From: Dechloromonas hortensis
Lineage (GTDB): Bacteria; Pseudomonadota; Gammaproteobacteria; Burkholderiales; Rhodocyclaceae
Direction of reading: 5' to 3'
NCBI RefSeq assembly: GCF_009469765.1
Contig: NZ_SSSQ01000013.1
Location: 1 to 64,000, forward strand
Length of the DNA stretch: 64,000 nucleotides
Shown: piece after piece, positions 1-10,178 of the stretch
How positions within the stretch are numbered: the stretch's first letter is position 1
Layout: each line of letters begins with the position of its first letter
Made by a program: the position numbers and the translations under genes
Notes under the pieces: generated by a model
Databases searched by the model: none
What the model saw: only the letters and a program-made list of their open reading frames with translations
What the model was told of the DNA's origin: nothing

Positions 1-1636
1 TGATGGTGAAGGTGACCGTCCCGGCCGCTTCGTCGATGATGACATCGCTGCCCAGGTTGAAGACCGGACGGTCGTCGATCGGTGCCGAGGGCGGCACGGG
101 ATCGCCGGGCAGCGGGGTCGGGTCGGGGACCGGGGTCGGCGTACCGGCTGTACCATCATCGACGATGGTACCGACGCCACTGGCCAGCTGGCTACCGCCG
201 ACAAAGCTGGCGTTCAGCGTAAAGGTTTCCGGACCTTCATAAACCTTGCCCGGTTCATCGACACCGGTCGGAATGCTGACATGGTAGGTCGTGACGCCGG
301 CCGGGACGGAAATCTGCCCGCCGGCCCCTGCCTGCTGCCAGGTCAGGCCGCCGTCGAAGGAAACCTGCACTCGGTTGATGACGTCGACACCAAGCGTGGC
401 ATCGGCGTCCGTACCGGTTGCGGTATTGCCCAGCGCCAGTTGCATAAGCGTCGGTGCGGAATAGGATGAATCGAGGGTGACGGTGAAAATCGCCTGAAAG
501 CCCTCGGCGACCGTCACGCTATCGACGGCAATGGCCGGAGTGTAGGTCGCGCTATTGTTCGCGACAAAGACATTGCCGGCGACATCTTCACCAGTGACGC
601 TGGCCTGAACCACCTTGTCGCCATCGGCGGCGAGATCGCTGCCCGGAACATCGATCGCATAGGAGAGATCAGCCTTGACGATGCCGGTGAACTGCTTGCC
701 GTTGATCGTCAGCGTCACCACGTCGCCCGCTTCGGCATCACCACCGACCTTGCCGCTGACGGTAATCGTGCCACCGGCTTCAGCAGTGGTCAGGATGCTG
801 TCGGGCGTGATCGGATCGACGCTGATGGTTCCGGCGGCCTGCGTATCGATCGTTGCCTCGACCGAGGCTTTCGCTGAGTTACCGGCAGCATCGGTGGCGG
901 TAACGTCAAAGCTGACCGGGCCGTCAGCTAGCGGCTTGGTCGGCGTGACCGTCCAGACGCCAGTCTCGGCCACCGTGGTCGTCATGACTTCGCCGGTCGG
1001 GCTGAGCACGGTAATGGTCGCGCCCGGCGTGCCGGTACCGACCAGAGTCGGCGTATTGTCATTGGTAATGGCATCGCCCTTCAGGGCGCTATCCGAGGCC
1101 GCATCGAGATTGGCCGTAACGGCGATGGCCGTCGTGCTGCTTTGCGCGATCTGGGCCGCACCACCATCGATGGTCTCCAGCGGCCGGCCACGTTCGGTCG
1201 AGAACTGGAAGGCCAACGGATCGACCGTTTCTACAACCCGCAGAAACTCGACGAAGGTATGACCTTCGTTGCCGCCGGGGCCGGCCACGCCGGCCGCCGG
1301 GTCTTCCAGCAGTTCGTCGAGGTCACCGCCCGCGGTCAGGGCCTTGGCTATCTTCTCGAAACCCTTCTGGTTATTGACCACTGCGCTATCGGTGGCGTCC
1401 GGTTTGACCGGTGCCGCCACTTCAGCATCCAGTTTGGCCACTTCGCCCGGACGCACCATCATGTCCCGCCCGTCAGCCAGGCGCAGCATCACGTGCGCTC
1501 CTTCGCCGGCAACCACGCTCTCGCCCTCGCGAATGACATCCCCGACCTTCAGGCGACGCAGATTTCCAGCGCTGTCGCGCGCGAAGGCTTCACCACTGAG
1601 GGCGGATACTTGGGCGATTACTTGGGCTTGGGCCAC
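1..1636 (-). CDS. Large secreted adhesin, N-terminal part (retention-module type I secretion substrate), partial
   Basis: This is the first ~545 residues of a very large surface adhesin whose C-terminus lies beyond the left edge. It starts at a GTG (1634-1636) giving MAQAQVIAQVSALSGEAFAR, with GGAG seven bases upstream. The first ~130 residues resemble the N-terminal retention module of BapA/LapA-type adhesins, which plugs the outer-membrane pore so the protein stays on the cell surface. A linker and tandem Ig-like/cadherin-like beta repeats follow, rich in D, T, G and V, with phrases such as ATDAAGNS and DNTPTLVGTGTPG typical of bacterial Ig-like repeats. A Calx-beta-like stretch (VTVAEGFQAIFTVTLD) comes next. 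It lies downstream of, and in line with, the type I secretion genes, so it is very probably their substrate. RTX repeats and a secretion signal would be past the edge and are not visible. Confidence 0.85.
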   Translation of the reverse strand, partial: MAQAQVIAQVSALSGEAFARDSAGNLRRLKVGDVIREGESVVAGEGAHVMLRLADGRDMMVRPGEVAKLDAEVAAPVKPDATDSAVVNNQKGFEKIAKALTAGGDLDELLEDPAAGVAGPGGNEGHTFVEFLRVVETVDPLAFQFSTERGRPLETIDGGAAQIAQSSTTAIAVTANLDAASDSALKGDAITNDNTPTLVGTGTPGATITVLSPTGEVMTTTVAETGVWTVTPTKPLADGPVSFDVTATDAAGNSAKASVEATIDTQAAGTISVDPITPDSILTTAEAGGTITVSGKVGGDAEAGDVVTLTINGKQFTGIVKADLSYAIDVPGSDLAADGDKVVQASVTGEDVAGNVFVANNSATYTPAIAVDSVTVAEGFQAIFTVTLDSSYSAPTLMQLALGNTATGTDADATLGVDVINRVQVSFDGGLTWQQAGAGGQISVPAGVTTYHVSIPTGVDEPGKVYEGPETFTLNASFVGGSQLASGVGTIVDDGTAGTPTPVPDPTPLPGDPVPPSAPIDDRPVFNLGSDVIIDEAAGTVTFTI

Positions 1637-1727
1637 GGCAAAACTCCAGACACTATTAGCAATGGCAGCAGTGTAGGAGTCCGACCGGGGATCGGCTATT
1701 GAACCAAAGTACAGTCCGCCGGGTAAA

Positions 1728-1745
1728 GCGTGAATTAATTCACGC
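1728..1745. promoter_or_regulatory. Perfect 18-bp palindrome upstream of the adhesin gene
   Basis: GCGTGAATTAATTCACGC is a perfect inverted repeat with no loop, lying between the LuxR-type regulator stop (1752) and the adhesin GTG start (1636). The lack of a loop and T-run makes it operator-like rather than terminator-like. It may bind the adjacent LuxR-type regulator; this is inference from position and symmetry. Confidence 0.5.
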
Positions 1746-1751
1746 CAACAA

Positions 1752-2369
1752 TCAGACGGTCAGGCCGTTGACCCGGACCGACAATTGCAGGCGATCGCGC
1801 AAACTCAGTTTCTCGAAGATCGCGCCGAGGTGTGCCTTGACCGTTCTTTCGGTAATCGAAAGCTGGCTGGCGACTTCCTTGTTGCTGGCCCCGCCGGCAA
1901 CCAGACGGGCAACCTGCACTTCGCGCTCGGAAAGCAGTTGCGCCCAATCGTCCCGCTTTTCTTCCCGTGAGCGCTGGCCGAGCGTGCGTGCCGTACTGCC
2001 CACCAGTTGCCGCAACAGCGACTGCCCCACCCACAAGCCACCGTTGCCGACGACAAGCGCCACCTGCCGCAGCACTTCGGGTGCGGCATGGGTATTGCAG
2101 CACCCCGCTGCGCCAGCCTCCAGGGCCTTCATGACAATAGCATCGCTGGGCTCGTCACAGAACAGGACCAGCGGGTAGCGCGGCGCCCCATGAATGGCGC
2201 TGAGCACGTCATCCATGGCCTCCCCCGAACGCAGCCGACACCAGAGGATGCCTGGCTCGCCACCCGGGATGTTCGAAACTTCGCTACGCGACAGAATCCG
2301 TGCCGTCGGCATGGCTTCCTGCCACGACGCCAGCATTTCTGCTTCCCGATCAAAAATCCAATGCTGCAT
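1752..2369 (-). CDS. LuxR/NarL-type transcriptional regulator with degenerate receiver domain
   Basis: This 205-residue protein has a NarL-like C-terminal helix-turn-helix (about 143-200: LLSEREVQVARLVAGGASNK, then ERTVKAHLGAIFEKL) that binds DNA. The N-terminal ~120 residues have the length and pattern of a response-regulator receiver, ending in a helix with KALEAGAAG as in true receivers. However, the beta-3 strand where the phospho-acceptor Asp should sit reads GILWCRL, so phosphorylation is unlikely. It follows the HlyD gene with a one-base TGATG overlap and precedes the adhesin, so it is probably a local regulator of adhesin expression. Similar regulators occur with T1SS adhesin clusters in other proteobacteria. 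Family call firm; target inferred. Confidence 0.85.
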   Translation of the reverse strand: MQHWIFDREAEMLASWQEAMPTARILSRSEVSNIPGGEPGILWCRLRSGEAMDDVLSAIHGAPRYPLVLFCDEPSDAIVMKALEAGAAGCCNTHAAPEVLRQVALVVGNGGLWVGQSLLRQLVGSTARTLGQRSREEKRDDWAQLLSEREVQVARLVAGGASNKEVASQLSITERTVKAHLGAIFEKLSLRDRLQLSVRVNGLTV

Positions 2370-3784
2370 CAGCGCTCCGTCATGGCAACGCTCTTGGCGC
2401 GCAGTACAGGTTTCAACAAATAGGCGAGGACACTTTTCTTGCCGGTCAGAATATCAACCTCGGCCACCATACCGGGAATGATCGGCAGATTGGCATCGCC
2501 AAAACCCGGCTTATTGGTGCGCACCCGCACCGTATAGAAGGCATTGCCTTTGTCGTCCATCACCGTATCGGCACCGATATGCTCCAGCGTTCCGTCCAGA
2601 CCGCCGTAGATCGAGAAGTCATAGGCGGTGAATTTGACGATGGCCGCCTGACCGGGACGCAGGAAGGCGATGTCGCGCGGCTGAATACGCGCCTCAAGCA
2701 ACAGCGCATCCTCGAGCGGCACGATTTCGATCATGTCCTTGCCGGGCTGGACGACACCGCCCACCGTATTGACCAGCAGACGCTTGACCGTCCCCTTGAC
2801 CGGCGAACGGATCGACGACTGCTTGACCCGGTCCGACAGTGCCACACTGCCTTCGGCCAGGCTGCTCAGTTTGGCGCTGGTTTCCGACAACTCCTTGCCG
2901 GCATCGTTGCGGAAAGTCAGTTCGACTTCCTCGACCTTGCGATGCGCCTCGTTGATCGCCGCCTGAATACGGGTGATCTGGGCCGAGGCCATGTCCCGCT
3001 CGCCCCGGTAGCGTGACACGTCGCGCTCCAGACGGAGCAGTTCGACTTCGGAGACCGCCCCGGAATTGATCAGCGGCCGGGTGACATTCAGCTCCTTCGA
3101 AGTCAGATCGTAGCCCTGCGACGCCTGCGCCCGGCGGGCCTGCGCTTCATTCAATTCCTGCTGACGCTGCGCCAGTTGCTGCCGGGCAATCGACACCGCT
3201 GCCGTCATCTCGTCACGCTTGGCCTCATAGAGCAGGCGCTCCTGCTCGACGATCTCGGGCGCTTCCTTGAGGACATCGGGCGGCGGCACGAAAGGCTTGG
3301 CATCGGACATCGCCTTTAGCCGGGCAGCCCTGGCTACCAGCCCGAGGTATTGCGCCCGGTTTTCCTTGACCGAAGAAACGAAGCGGGTTTCATCGATCTT
3401 GACCAGCAACTGGTTGGCCTGAACAACCTCCCCTTCGCGGACCAGTATCTCGGAGACCAGGCCACCATCGATACTCTGTAAAACCTGAACCTGCTTGGAC
3501 GGAATAACCTTGCCCTCGCCCCGCGTCACTTCGTCGAGCTGCGCCACCGCAGCCCACAAAACGAAAACGGCGAAAACGATACCGATCGAGCGCAGCAGCA
3601 CGCGAGCCCGCAACGGCTCTTGGCGCAACATGGCAAGGTCGGCGTCGGTAGCGAAATCGACGACCTCGATTTCTTCCTTGTTCGGCAGCCGGCCGAGCAC
3701 CTTTTCGACATGCGGCGCGCTCTTTTGGGCAACCCCCTCCAGCCAGGCATGTACTCGGCTGATCACGGTTTTCAGGCGGCTCAT
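2369..3784 (-). CDS. HlyD family type I secretion membrane fusion (periplasmic adaptor) protein
   Basis: This is a 471-residue adaptor that links the inner-membrane ABC exporter to an outer-membrane TolC-type channel. It has a cytoplasmic N-terminus, a single membrane segment at about residues 65-85 (VLLRSIGIVFAVFVLWAAVA), a lipoyl/barrel-sandwich half with GEGKVIPSKQVQVLQS, a long coiled coil at about 150-310, then the second barrel half (IRSPVKGTVKRLLVNTVGG) and a beta-barrel C-terminus. The size and layout fit the LapC/HlyD family. It overlaps the ATPase gene by ATGA (3781-3784) and the regulator gene by one base, so the three are co-translated. No outer-membrane partner gene is present in the window. 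Confidence 0.93.
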   Translation of the reverse strand: MSRLKTVISRVHAWLEGVAQKSAPHVEKVLGRLPNKEEIEVVDFATDADLAMLRQEPLRARVLLRSIGIVFAVFVLWAAVAQLDEVTRGEGKVIPSKQVQVLQSIDGGLVSEILVREGEVVQANQLLVKIDETRFVSSVKENRAQYLGLVARAARLKAMSDAKPFVPPPDVLKEAPEIVEQERLLYEAKRDEMTAAVSIARQQLAQRQQELNEAQARRAQASQGYDLTSKELNVTRPLINSGAVSEVELLRLERDVSRYRGERDMASAQITRIQAAINEAHRKVEEVELTFRNDAGKELSETSAKLSSLAEGSVALSDRVKQSSIRSPVKGTVKRLLVNTVGGVVQPGKDMIEIVPLEDALLLEARIQPRDIAFLRPGQAAIVKFTAYDFSIYGGLDGTLEHIGADTVMDDKGNAFYTVRVRTNKPGFGDANLPIIPGMVAEVDILTGKKSVLAYLLKPVLRAKSVAMTER

Positions 3785-5958
3785 GAGGCTCTCCCGATAC
3801 GGCCGCTCTGCAGCGCCTGGATAACCTGGTCACGCGGCCCGTCGGCGACCACCCGGCCGTCATCGACGACAATGACCCGGGTTGCCAGGTCGAGCAGGCT
3901 GTTGCGATGCGTCACGATCAGCACGGTCTTGTGGGCGCCCGCAATCTTCAGGCGTTCCTTGAACTGCTGCTCAGAGGAAAAGTCCATCGAACTGGTCGGC
4001 TCGTCGAGCAGCAGGATGGGCGGGTCCATCAAGAAGGCGCGAGCAATGGCCACTCCCTGCCGTTGACCGCCGGACAGGGAGTCACCCCGTTCGCCGATCA
4101 TCATGTCGAAACCGTCTGGGTGACGATTGACGAAATCGGTCAAGCCGGCCGCTTCGGCGGCCGCCATCACCGCCGCATCGTCGGCATAGGGCGCCCCGAT
4201 CGCGATGTTGTCGCGCAACGTACCGTAGAACAGCGTGGTGTCCTGGGAGACATAGCCGATGTTGCGGCGCAAGTCGGCCGGGTCGAGCTGGCGCACATCG
4301 ACGCCATCGACGGTGACCGCCCCGCCGGTCGGCTGATACAGTCCGAGCAACAGCTTCTGCAGCGTCGTCTTGCCCGAACCGATGCGGCCGATGACGACGA
4401 CCTTCTCGCCTTCGGCGATCCGGCAGTTCAGCCCTTTCAGGGCGGCAATGGCGCTGCCCGGATAACTGAACTGAACATCGCGAAACTCGATATTGCCCTT
4501 CAGTTCGGGGCGATGGACAAACGAGGCATCGGCCGGACGCTCGACCGGGTTGGTCATGATCGTTTCCAGCGAAGCCAGCGACACCTTGGCGTTGTGATAC
4601 TGCATCAGCAGGCCGACCATCTGGCCGAGCGGCGCCACGGCACGCGAGGTCAGCATGGTGCAGGCAATCAGGCCGCCCATGCTGAGCTTGCCATCGCCGA
4701 CCAGATAGACGCCGACAATGATGACCACAATATTGACCAGTTGCTGCACTTCCATCGCGCCGTTGGTCGCGGCAGCCGACAGGAAGCGCATCTGGTTGTT
4801 GACGCGGGAAACGAAGGCGACCGATTTTTCCCATTTCGACTGCATGACGCTCTCGGCGCCCTGGGTCTTGATGGTTTCCAATGCCGACAGGCTTTCGATC
4901 AACGTCGCATTGCGCAAAGCGCCGGCCCGGTAGGTCGTTTCCGACAAGGCGTGCATCTTGTGCTGCAGGATGTAGGCGTAGATGACGACAAAAACGAGGG
5001 CCAGCAAGACCGGAATGATCAGTTGCCAGGAAATGATGGCAATGACGAGCACGAAGATCAGCGCGAACGGCAGGTCGATGAAGGCGGTCACCGAGGCGGA
5101 GGTAATGAAGTCGCGCACCGTCTCGAAGGAACGCAGGTTCGACGAGAAGGCGCCGACCGCTGCCGGTCGCGACTCCATCCGGACGCCCAGGACGCGCTCC
5201 ATGATCTTGGCCGACAACTGCATGTCGATCCGGGCGCTGGCCAGATCGATGAAATGCCCCCGCAACAGCCGCAAGGTCATATCGACGCCGATCAGCAAGA
5301 CCACGCCGAGGGCCAGCACCCACAGGGTTTCCATGGCTCGGTTGGGAATGACGCGGTCGTACACGTTCATCGAGAAGAGCGGCATGGCCAATGCCATGAC
5401 ATTGATCAGCAACGCCGCCCCGAGCACATCGCGATAAACCGGCCACTGCTCGGCCAGGGCGCCCCAGAACCAGTGGCGCAGCTTGATGTCGCCGACCTGC
5501 GGCGTCCGCTTGTCGAAGCGGAAATGCGGTCGGGCGAAAATGGCGATGCCGGCATAACGCCCGGCCAGACTCGTGCGCGACAGCAGCACCGAGCCCTGAC
5601 CGGTTTCCGGGAAAAGCAGGCGGGCATTCTCGCCCGCCTCGTCCCAGCCCAGCAGGACACAGGCCTCTTCGCCATCAAGCAACAGGACGGCGGGGAGCAA
5701 GGCGGGATCGATCCGCTCCAGCGGTCGGCGAACCAGCTTGGCCGAAAGGCCGGCCCGGCTGGCGGCCCGCGCGAACAACGAAGGCGTCAGCGAACCATTC
5801 TCCAGCGGCAAGCCGGCGGTAAGCGCGGCGCGCGTACTCGGGCGCCCATGAATCCGGGTCAATTCCACCAGGCAATCGAGCAATGGGTCGTGATGCAAAA
5901 GGTCTTCCCGCACCCCGGATTTACCGATTTCAGTTGTCCCGCTCATTGCTTCACTCAT
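3781..5958 (-). CDS. Type I secretion system permease/ATPase (LapB-like)
   Basis: This 725-residue ABC exporter drives secretion of the adjacent adhesin. Residues ~22-150 form a C39-peptidase-like domain without an evident catalytic Cys context, as in LapB/HlyB exporters that recognise but do not cleave their substrate. Six membrane segments follow at about 170-460. The nucleotide-binding domain (~485-715) has Walker A GRIGSGKTT, signature LSGGQRQGVAIARA and Walker B ILLLDEPTSSMD. It is the first gene of the operon, starting at an ATG with AAGG just upstream. The substrate and the tripartite assembly are inferred from the HlyD gene and the adhesin downstream. Confidence 0.93.
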   Translation of the reverse strand: MSEAMSGTTEIGKSGVREDLLHHDPLLDCLVELTRIHGRPSTRAALTAGLPLENGSLTPSLFARAASRAGLSAKLVRRPLERIDPALLPAVLLLDGEEACVLLGWDEAGENARLLFPETGQGSVLLSRTSLAGRYAGIAIFARPHFRFDKRTPQVGDIKLRHWFWGALAEQWPVYRDVLGAALLINVMALAMPLFSMNVYDRVIPNRAMETLWVLALGVVLLIGVDMTLRLLRGHFIDLASARIDMQLSAKIMERVLGVRMESRPAAVGAFSSNLRSFETVRDFITSASVTAFIDLPFALIFVLVIAIISWQLIIPVLLALVFVVIYAYILQHKMHALSETTYRAGALRNATLIESLSALETIKTQGAESVMQSKWEKSVAFVSRVNNQMRFLSAAATNGAMEVQQLVNIVVIIVGVYLVGDGKLSMGGLIACTMLTSRAVAPLGQMVGLLMQYHNAKVSLASLETIMTNPVERPADASFVHRPELKGNIEFRDVQFSYPGSAIAALKGLNCRIAEGEKVVVIGRIGSGKTTLQKLLLGLYQPTGGAVTVDGVDVRQLDPADLRRNIGYVSQDTTLFYGTLRDNIAIGAPYADDAAVMAAAEAAGLTDFVNRHPDGFDMMIGERGDSLSGGQRQGVAIARAFLMDPPILLLDEPTSSMDFSSEQQFKERLKIAGAHKTVLIVTHRNSLLDLATRVIVVDDGRVVADGPRDQVIQALQSGRIGRAS

Positions 5959-6024
5959 GGCCTTGTTGTCCCGCGATCGAGCAGGATTCTATCTCCCTCC
6001 AACGGGAGTGGTTTAAAGAAATGT

Positions 6025-6052
6025 AAAAAAGGCGGCCTAGACCGCCTTTTTT
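6025..6052 (-). terminator. Rho-independent terminator of hppA
   Basis: Eleven-base arms AAAAAAGGCGG and CCGCCTTTTTT flank a six-base loop, 18 bases past the hppA stop. It is symmetric, so it could work in both directions, but it separates hppA from the secretion operon start on the same strand. Confidence 0.9.
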
Positions 6053-6069
6053 ACCCAAAAGCACGGAAA

Positions 6070-8136
6070 TCAGGCCATCAACGGGACAATCAGGAGCGCC
6101 ACAAGGTTGATGATCTTGATCAGCGGATTGACCGCAGGCCCCGCCGTATCCTTGTAGGGATCGCCCACGGTATCCCCGGTCACGGCCGCCTTGTGCGCAT
6201 CGGAGCCTTTTCCACCGAAATGGCCATCTTCGATGTATTTCTTGGCATTATCCCAAGCGCCGCCGCCCGTCGTCATCGAGATGGCGACGAACAAGCCGGT
6301 GACGATCGTGCCGACCAGCAGCCCACCCAGCGCCTGCGGACCGAGGACCAGGCCGACGACGATCGGCACGGCGACCGGCAGGATGGAGGGGATCATCATT
6401 TCCTTGATCGCCGCCACGGTCAGCATATCGACAGCCCGCGAATAATCCGGCTTGGCCGTGCCTTCCATGATGCCGGGAATTTCCTTGAACTGACGGCGCA
6501 CCTCCATGACCACCGCTCCAGCCGAGCGACCGACCGCCTCCATCGCCATGGCGCCGAACAGATAGGGAATCAGGCCGCCGATAAACAGGCCGATGATCAC
6601 CATATGATTGGAAAGATCGAAGGTGATCCCTTTCAAGCCGGCCGCTTCCAGACCATGCGTGTAGTCGGCGAACAGGACCAGTGCCGCCAGACCGGCAGAG
6701 CCGATGGCGTAGCCCTTGGTCACCGCCTTGGTCGTATTGCCGACGGCGTCGAGCGGATCGGTGACGTTGCGCACCTCTTTCGGCAGTTCGGCCATCTCGG
6801 CAATACCGCCGGCGTTGTCGGTGATCGGGCCGTAGGCATCGAGCGCGACGACGATACCGGCCATCGACAGCATGGAGGTCGCCGCGATGGCGATCCCGAA
6901 TAGCCCGCCCATCGCGAAAGCTGCGTAAATCGCCGCACAGACCGACAGCACGGGCCAGGCGGTCGACTTCATCGAAACACCGATACCGGCGATGATATTG
7001 GTCGCGTGGCCAGTCTGGCATGACGAAGCGACGTGCTTGACCGGCGCGTAATCGGTCCCGGTGTAGTACTCGGTAATCCAGACCAAGGCAGCAGTCAGCA
7101 GCAACCCGACCACCGCACAGCCAAACATGGTCATGGTGTTGATGACCGAGCCATCCGGCAAGGTAGCGCCGGCCCCGATCAGCCAGGCAGTCACCGGATA
7201 ATAGGCTGCCAGTGCCAGCACGCCGGCGACAATCAGGCCGCGATACAACGCCGCCATGATCTTGCCGCCCTCGGTGGCCTTGACGAAGTAGCAGCCGACG
7301 ATTGAAGCGATGATCGACACCCCGCCCAGCGCCAGCGGGTAGAGCACCAGGTTTTCGCCAAGGCCGCTCGCCGTTTTGATGATCAGCGCGGCCAGCACCA
7401 TCGTCGCCACCACCGTCACGGCATAGGTTTCGAAGAGGTCGGCCGCCATGCCGGCGCAGTCGCCGACGTTGTCGCCGACGTTGTCGGCAATCACCGCCGG
7501 GTTGCGCGGGTCATCTTCGGGAATGCCGGCTTCGACCTTGCCAACGAGGTCGGCACCGACGTCCGCCCCCTTGGTGAAAATGCCGCCACCGAGACGGGCG
7601 AAGATGGAAATCAGTGAGGAACCGAAGGCCAGGCCGACCAGCGGTTCGATGACGTGATGCAGATCGGCATCCGGCCCGTTGACCGACTTCAGGAAAGCGA
7701 AATAGCCGGCCACCCCGAGCAGGCCAAGGCCGACCACCAGCATGCCGGTAATCGCCCCGCCTTTGAAAGCGACGTCGAGTGCCTTGGCGATGCCGCCGCG
7801 AGCCGCCTCGGCGGTCCGGACATTGGCCCGCACAGAGACATTCATGCCAATGAATCCGGCCGCGCCGGAAAGCAACGCACCAATCAGAAAACCGAACGCG
7901 GTCAGCCAACCGAGCTTGGGAATCAGACCGATCACCAGGAAGAGGACGATACCAACCATCGCAATCGTCTTGTACTGTCGGCTCAGATAGGCTTCGGCGC
8001 CCTGCTGGATCGCTTTGGCGATCTCCTGCATGCGCTCGTTGCCGGCCGGCAACGCGAGGATCTGGCGACTGGAAATCCAGCCGTACAGGACTGCCAACAC
8101 GGCGCAAGCAAGCGCCAGTAACAACGCTGTAGACAT
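6070..8136 (-). CDS. hppA: Membrane-bound H+-translocating pyrophosphatase, K+-independent type
   Basis: This 688-residue integral membrane protein, with about 15-16 membrane segments, hydrolyses pyrophosphate to pump protons out of the cytoplasm. The substrate-binding loop has the conserved acidic cluster [11 protein letters not shown] (about 188-198) and the downstream [12 protein letters not shown] motif. A second acidic site is in [10 protein letters not shown], and a C-terminal one in [14 protein letters not shown]. The motif GNTTKA carries Lys at the position that, in studied members of the family, replaces the need for K+ (Ala in K+-dependent enzymes), so a K+-independent proton pump is expected. 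The ATG at 8136 is chosen because GAGAGGGGGAAGTG precedes it; a GTG one codon earlier is possible. It is next to pfp, another PPi enzyme. Confidence 0.95.
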   Translation of the reverse strand: MSTALLLALACAVLAVLYGWISSRQILALPAGNERMQEIAKAIQQGAEAYLSRQYKTIAMVGIVLFLVIGLIPKLGWLTAFGFLIGALLSGAAGFIGMNVSVRANVRTAEAARGGIAKALDVAFKGGAITGMLVVGLGLLGVAGYFAFLKSVNGPDADLHHVIEPLVGLAFGSSLISIFARLGGGIFTKGADVGADLVGKVEAGIPEDDPRNPAVIADNVGDNVGDCAGMAADLFETYAVTVVATMVLAALIIKTASGLGENLVLYPLALGGVSIIASIVGCYFVKATEGGKIMAALYRGLIVAGVLALAAYYPVTAWLIGAGATLPDGSVINTMTMFGCAVVGLLLTAALVWITEYYTGTDYAPVKHVASSCQTGHATNIIAGIGVSMKSTAWPVLSVCAAIYAAFAMGGLFGIAIAATSMLSMAGIVVALDAYGPITDNAGGIAEMAELPKEVRNVTDPLDAVGNTTKAVTKGYAIGSAGLAALVLFADYTHGLEAAGLKGITFDLSNHMVIIGLFIGGLIPYLFGAMAMEAVGRSAGAVVMEVRRQFKEIPGIMEGTAKPDYSRAVDMLTVAAIKEMMIPSILPVAVPIVVGLVLGPQALGGLLVGTIVTGLFVAISMTTGGGAWDNAKKYIEDGHFGGKGSDAHKAAVTGDTVGDPYKDTAGPAVNPLIKIINLVALLIVPLMA

Positions 8137-8166
8137 CACTTCCCCCTCTCAGTGGCTAACGAAAAA

Positions 8167-9426
8167 TCAGATCTTGAACTCCGGCAATTTTTTCTCGACG
8201 CTCTTGTTATTCAAACGCACATAGTCGGGCAGCCCGTCGCGATACGGCGGCGGCTCTTCGCCGGCGATCAACGGCTGCAGATAGGTACGGCAGGCATCGG
8301 TGATATGGAAACCGTCGGCCGTGATGAATTCGGCCGGCATCTTGCGTTCGACATTGGCAACGTCCTTCAGCGGCGCTTCGCCGATTCGCCAGCGATACGG
8401 CGCGTCAGCCAGGCGCTCGATGGTGGCCATCACGGCGTTTTTGCCCTGCAGGGCGAGGTCGACCGCAGCAACGCCCAGGGCATGCGCCTGTTCGACATCA
8501 GTCTTCGAGGCCAGATGGCGGGCGGCCCGCTGCAGGTAGTCGGCCAGCGCCCAGTGATACTTGTAGCCGAGCTTGTCCTTGATCAACTGCGCGACGATCT
8601 GGCCGACGCCGCCCAGTTGCGAGTGGCCGAAGGCGTCTTTCGTCCCGGAATCGGCAATCAGCTTGCCCTCGGCATCGGACAAGCCCTCCGAAACGGCGAC
8701 CGTGCAATAGCCATACTGGGTAACGCATTCTTGGACGCGGGCCAGGAAACGCGCCGGGTCGAACGGCACCTCCGGAAACAGCAGGATATGCGGCGGCTCG
8801 CCGGCATTTTCCGAAGCCAGGCCGCAGGCGGCGGTGATCCAGCCGGCATGGCGCCCCATCACTTCCAGCACGAAGATCTTGGTCGAGGTACGCGCCATCG
8901 AGGCGACGTCGTAACCCGCTTCGCGGATCGAGGTCGCGACATACTTGGCGACCGAACCGAAGCCCGGGCAGCAGTCGGTCAGCGGCAGGTCGTTATCGAC
9001 CGTTTTCGGGACCCCGACGCAAACCACCGGGTAACCCATCTTCTCGGCGATCTGCGACACCTTCCAGGCGGTGTCCATCGAATCGTTGCCGCCGTTGTAG
9101 AAAAAATAGCCGATATCGTGCGCCTTGAAGACCTCGATCAGGCGCTCGTACTGGGCGCGATGGTCTTCAAGGCTTTTCAGCTTGTAACGGCAGGAACCGA
9201 AGGCGCCACCCGGCGTACTGCGCAGGCGGGCAATGACCTCGTCGGTTTCGAGGCTGGTGTCGATCAGGTCTTCGGTCAAGGCGCCGATGATGCCGTCGCG
9301 ACCGGCCAGGACTTTCCCGATCTTGTCGGGATGGCGGCGTGCTTCCTGAATCAGGCCGCACGCCGTGGCGTTGATGACGGCGGTGACGCCCCCTGACTGT
9401 GCATAGAAGGCATTCCTCGCCGGCAT
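8167..9426 (-). CDS. pfp: Pyrophosphate-dependent 6-phosphofructokinase
   Basis: This 419-residue enzyme interconverts fructose 6-phosphate and fructose 1,6-bisphosphate with PPi as phosphoryl donor, a reversible glycolysis/gluconeogenesis step. The glycine-rich phosphate site reads GGND, with Asp where ATP enzymes have Gly, and the catalytic loop reads PKTVDND, with Lys in place of the Gly of the ATP-type PGTIDND. These two changes are the established marks of PPi specificity. Sugar-phosphate contacts are visible in VLEVMGRHAGW. The gene lies 30 bases upstream of hppA on the same strand, so the pair may be co-transcribed. Linked pfp and H+-pyrophosphatase genes are known from methanotrophs. 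Confidence 0.92.
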   Translation of the reverse strand: MPARNAFYAQSGGVTAVINATACGLIQEARRHPDKIGKVLAGRDGIIGALTEDLIDTSLETDEVIARLRSTPGGAFGSCRYKLKSLEDHRAQYERLIEVFKAHDIGYFFYNGGNDSMDTAWKVSQIAEKMGYPVVCVGVPKTVDNDLPLTDCCPGFGSVAKYVATSIREAGYDVASMARTSTKIFVLEVMGRHAGWITAACGLASENAGEPPHILLFPEVPFDPARFLARVQECVTQYGYCTVAVSEGLSDAEGKLIADSGTKDAFGHSQLGGVGQIVAQLIKDKLGYKYHWALADYLQRAARHLASKTDVEQAHALGVAAVDLALQGKNAVMATIERLADAPYRWRIGEAPLKDVANVERKMPAEFITADGFHITDACRTYLQPLIAGEEPPPYRDGLPDYVRLNNKSVEKKLPEFKI

Positions 9427-9437
9427 CGTTCGCTCCT

Positions 9438-10166
<729 letters not shown>

Positions 10167-10178
10167 TTACTCGCTATT

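Noticed and set aside
1..1600. Tandem DNA repeats in the adhesin gene
   Set aside because: The Ig-like protein repeats in this part are divergent at DNA level; no clear direct repeat was found. Repeats may lie further left, outside the window.
3907..6903. 998-residue open frame on the plus strand
   Set aside because: It lies antisense to the T1SS ATPase and hppA genes and spans their intergenic terminator. Its composition (very His-, Arg-, Asp- and Gln-rich) is typical of an opposite-strand shadow in GC-rich DNA.
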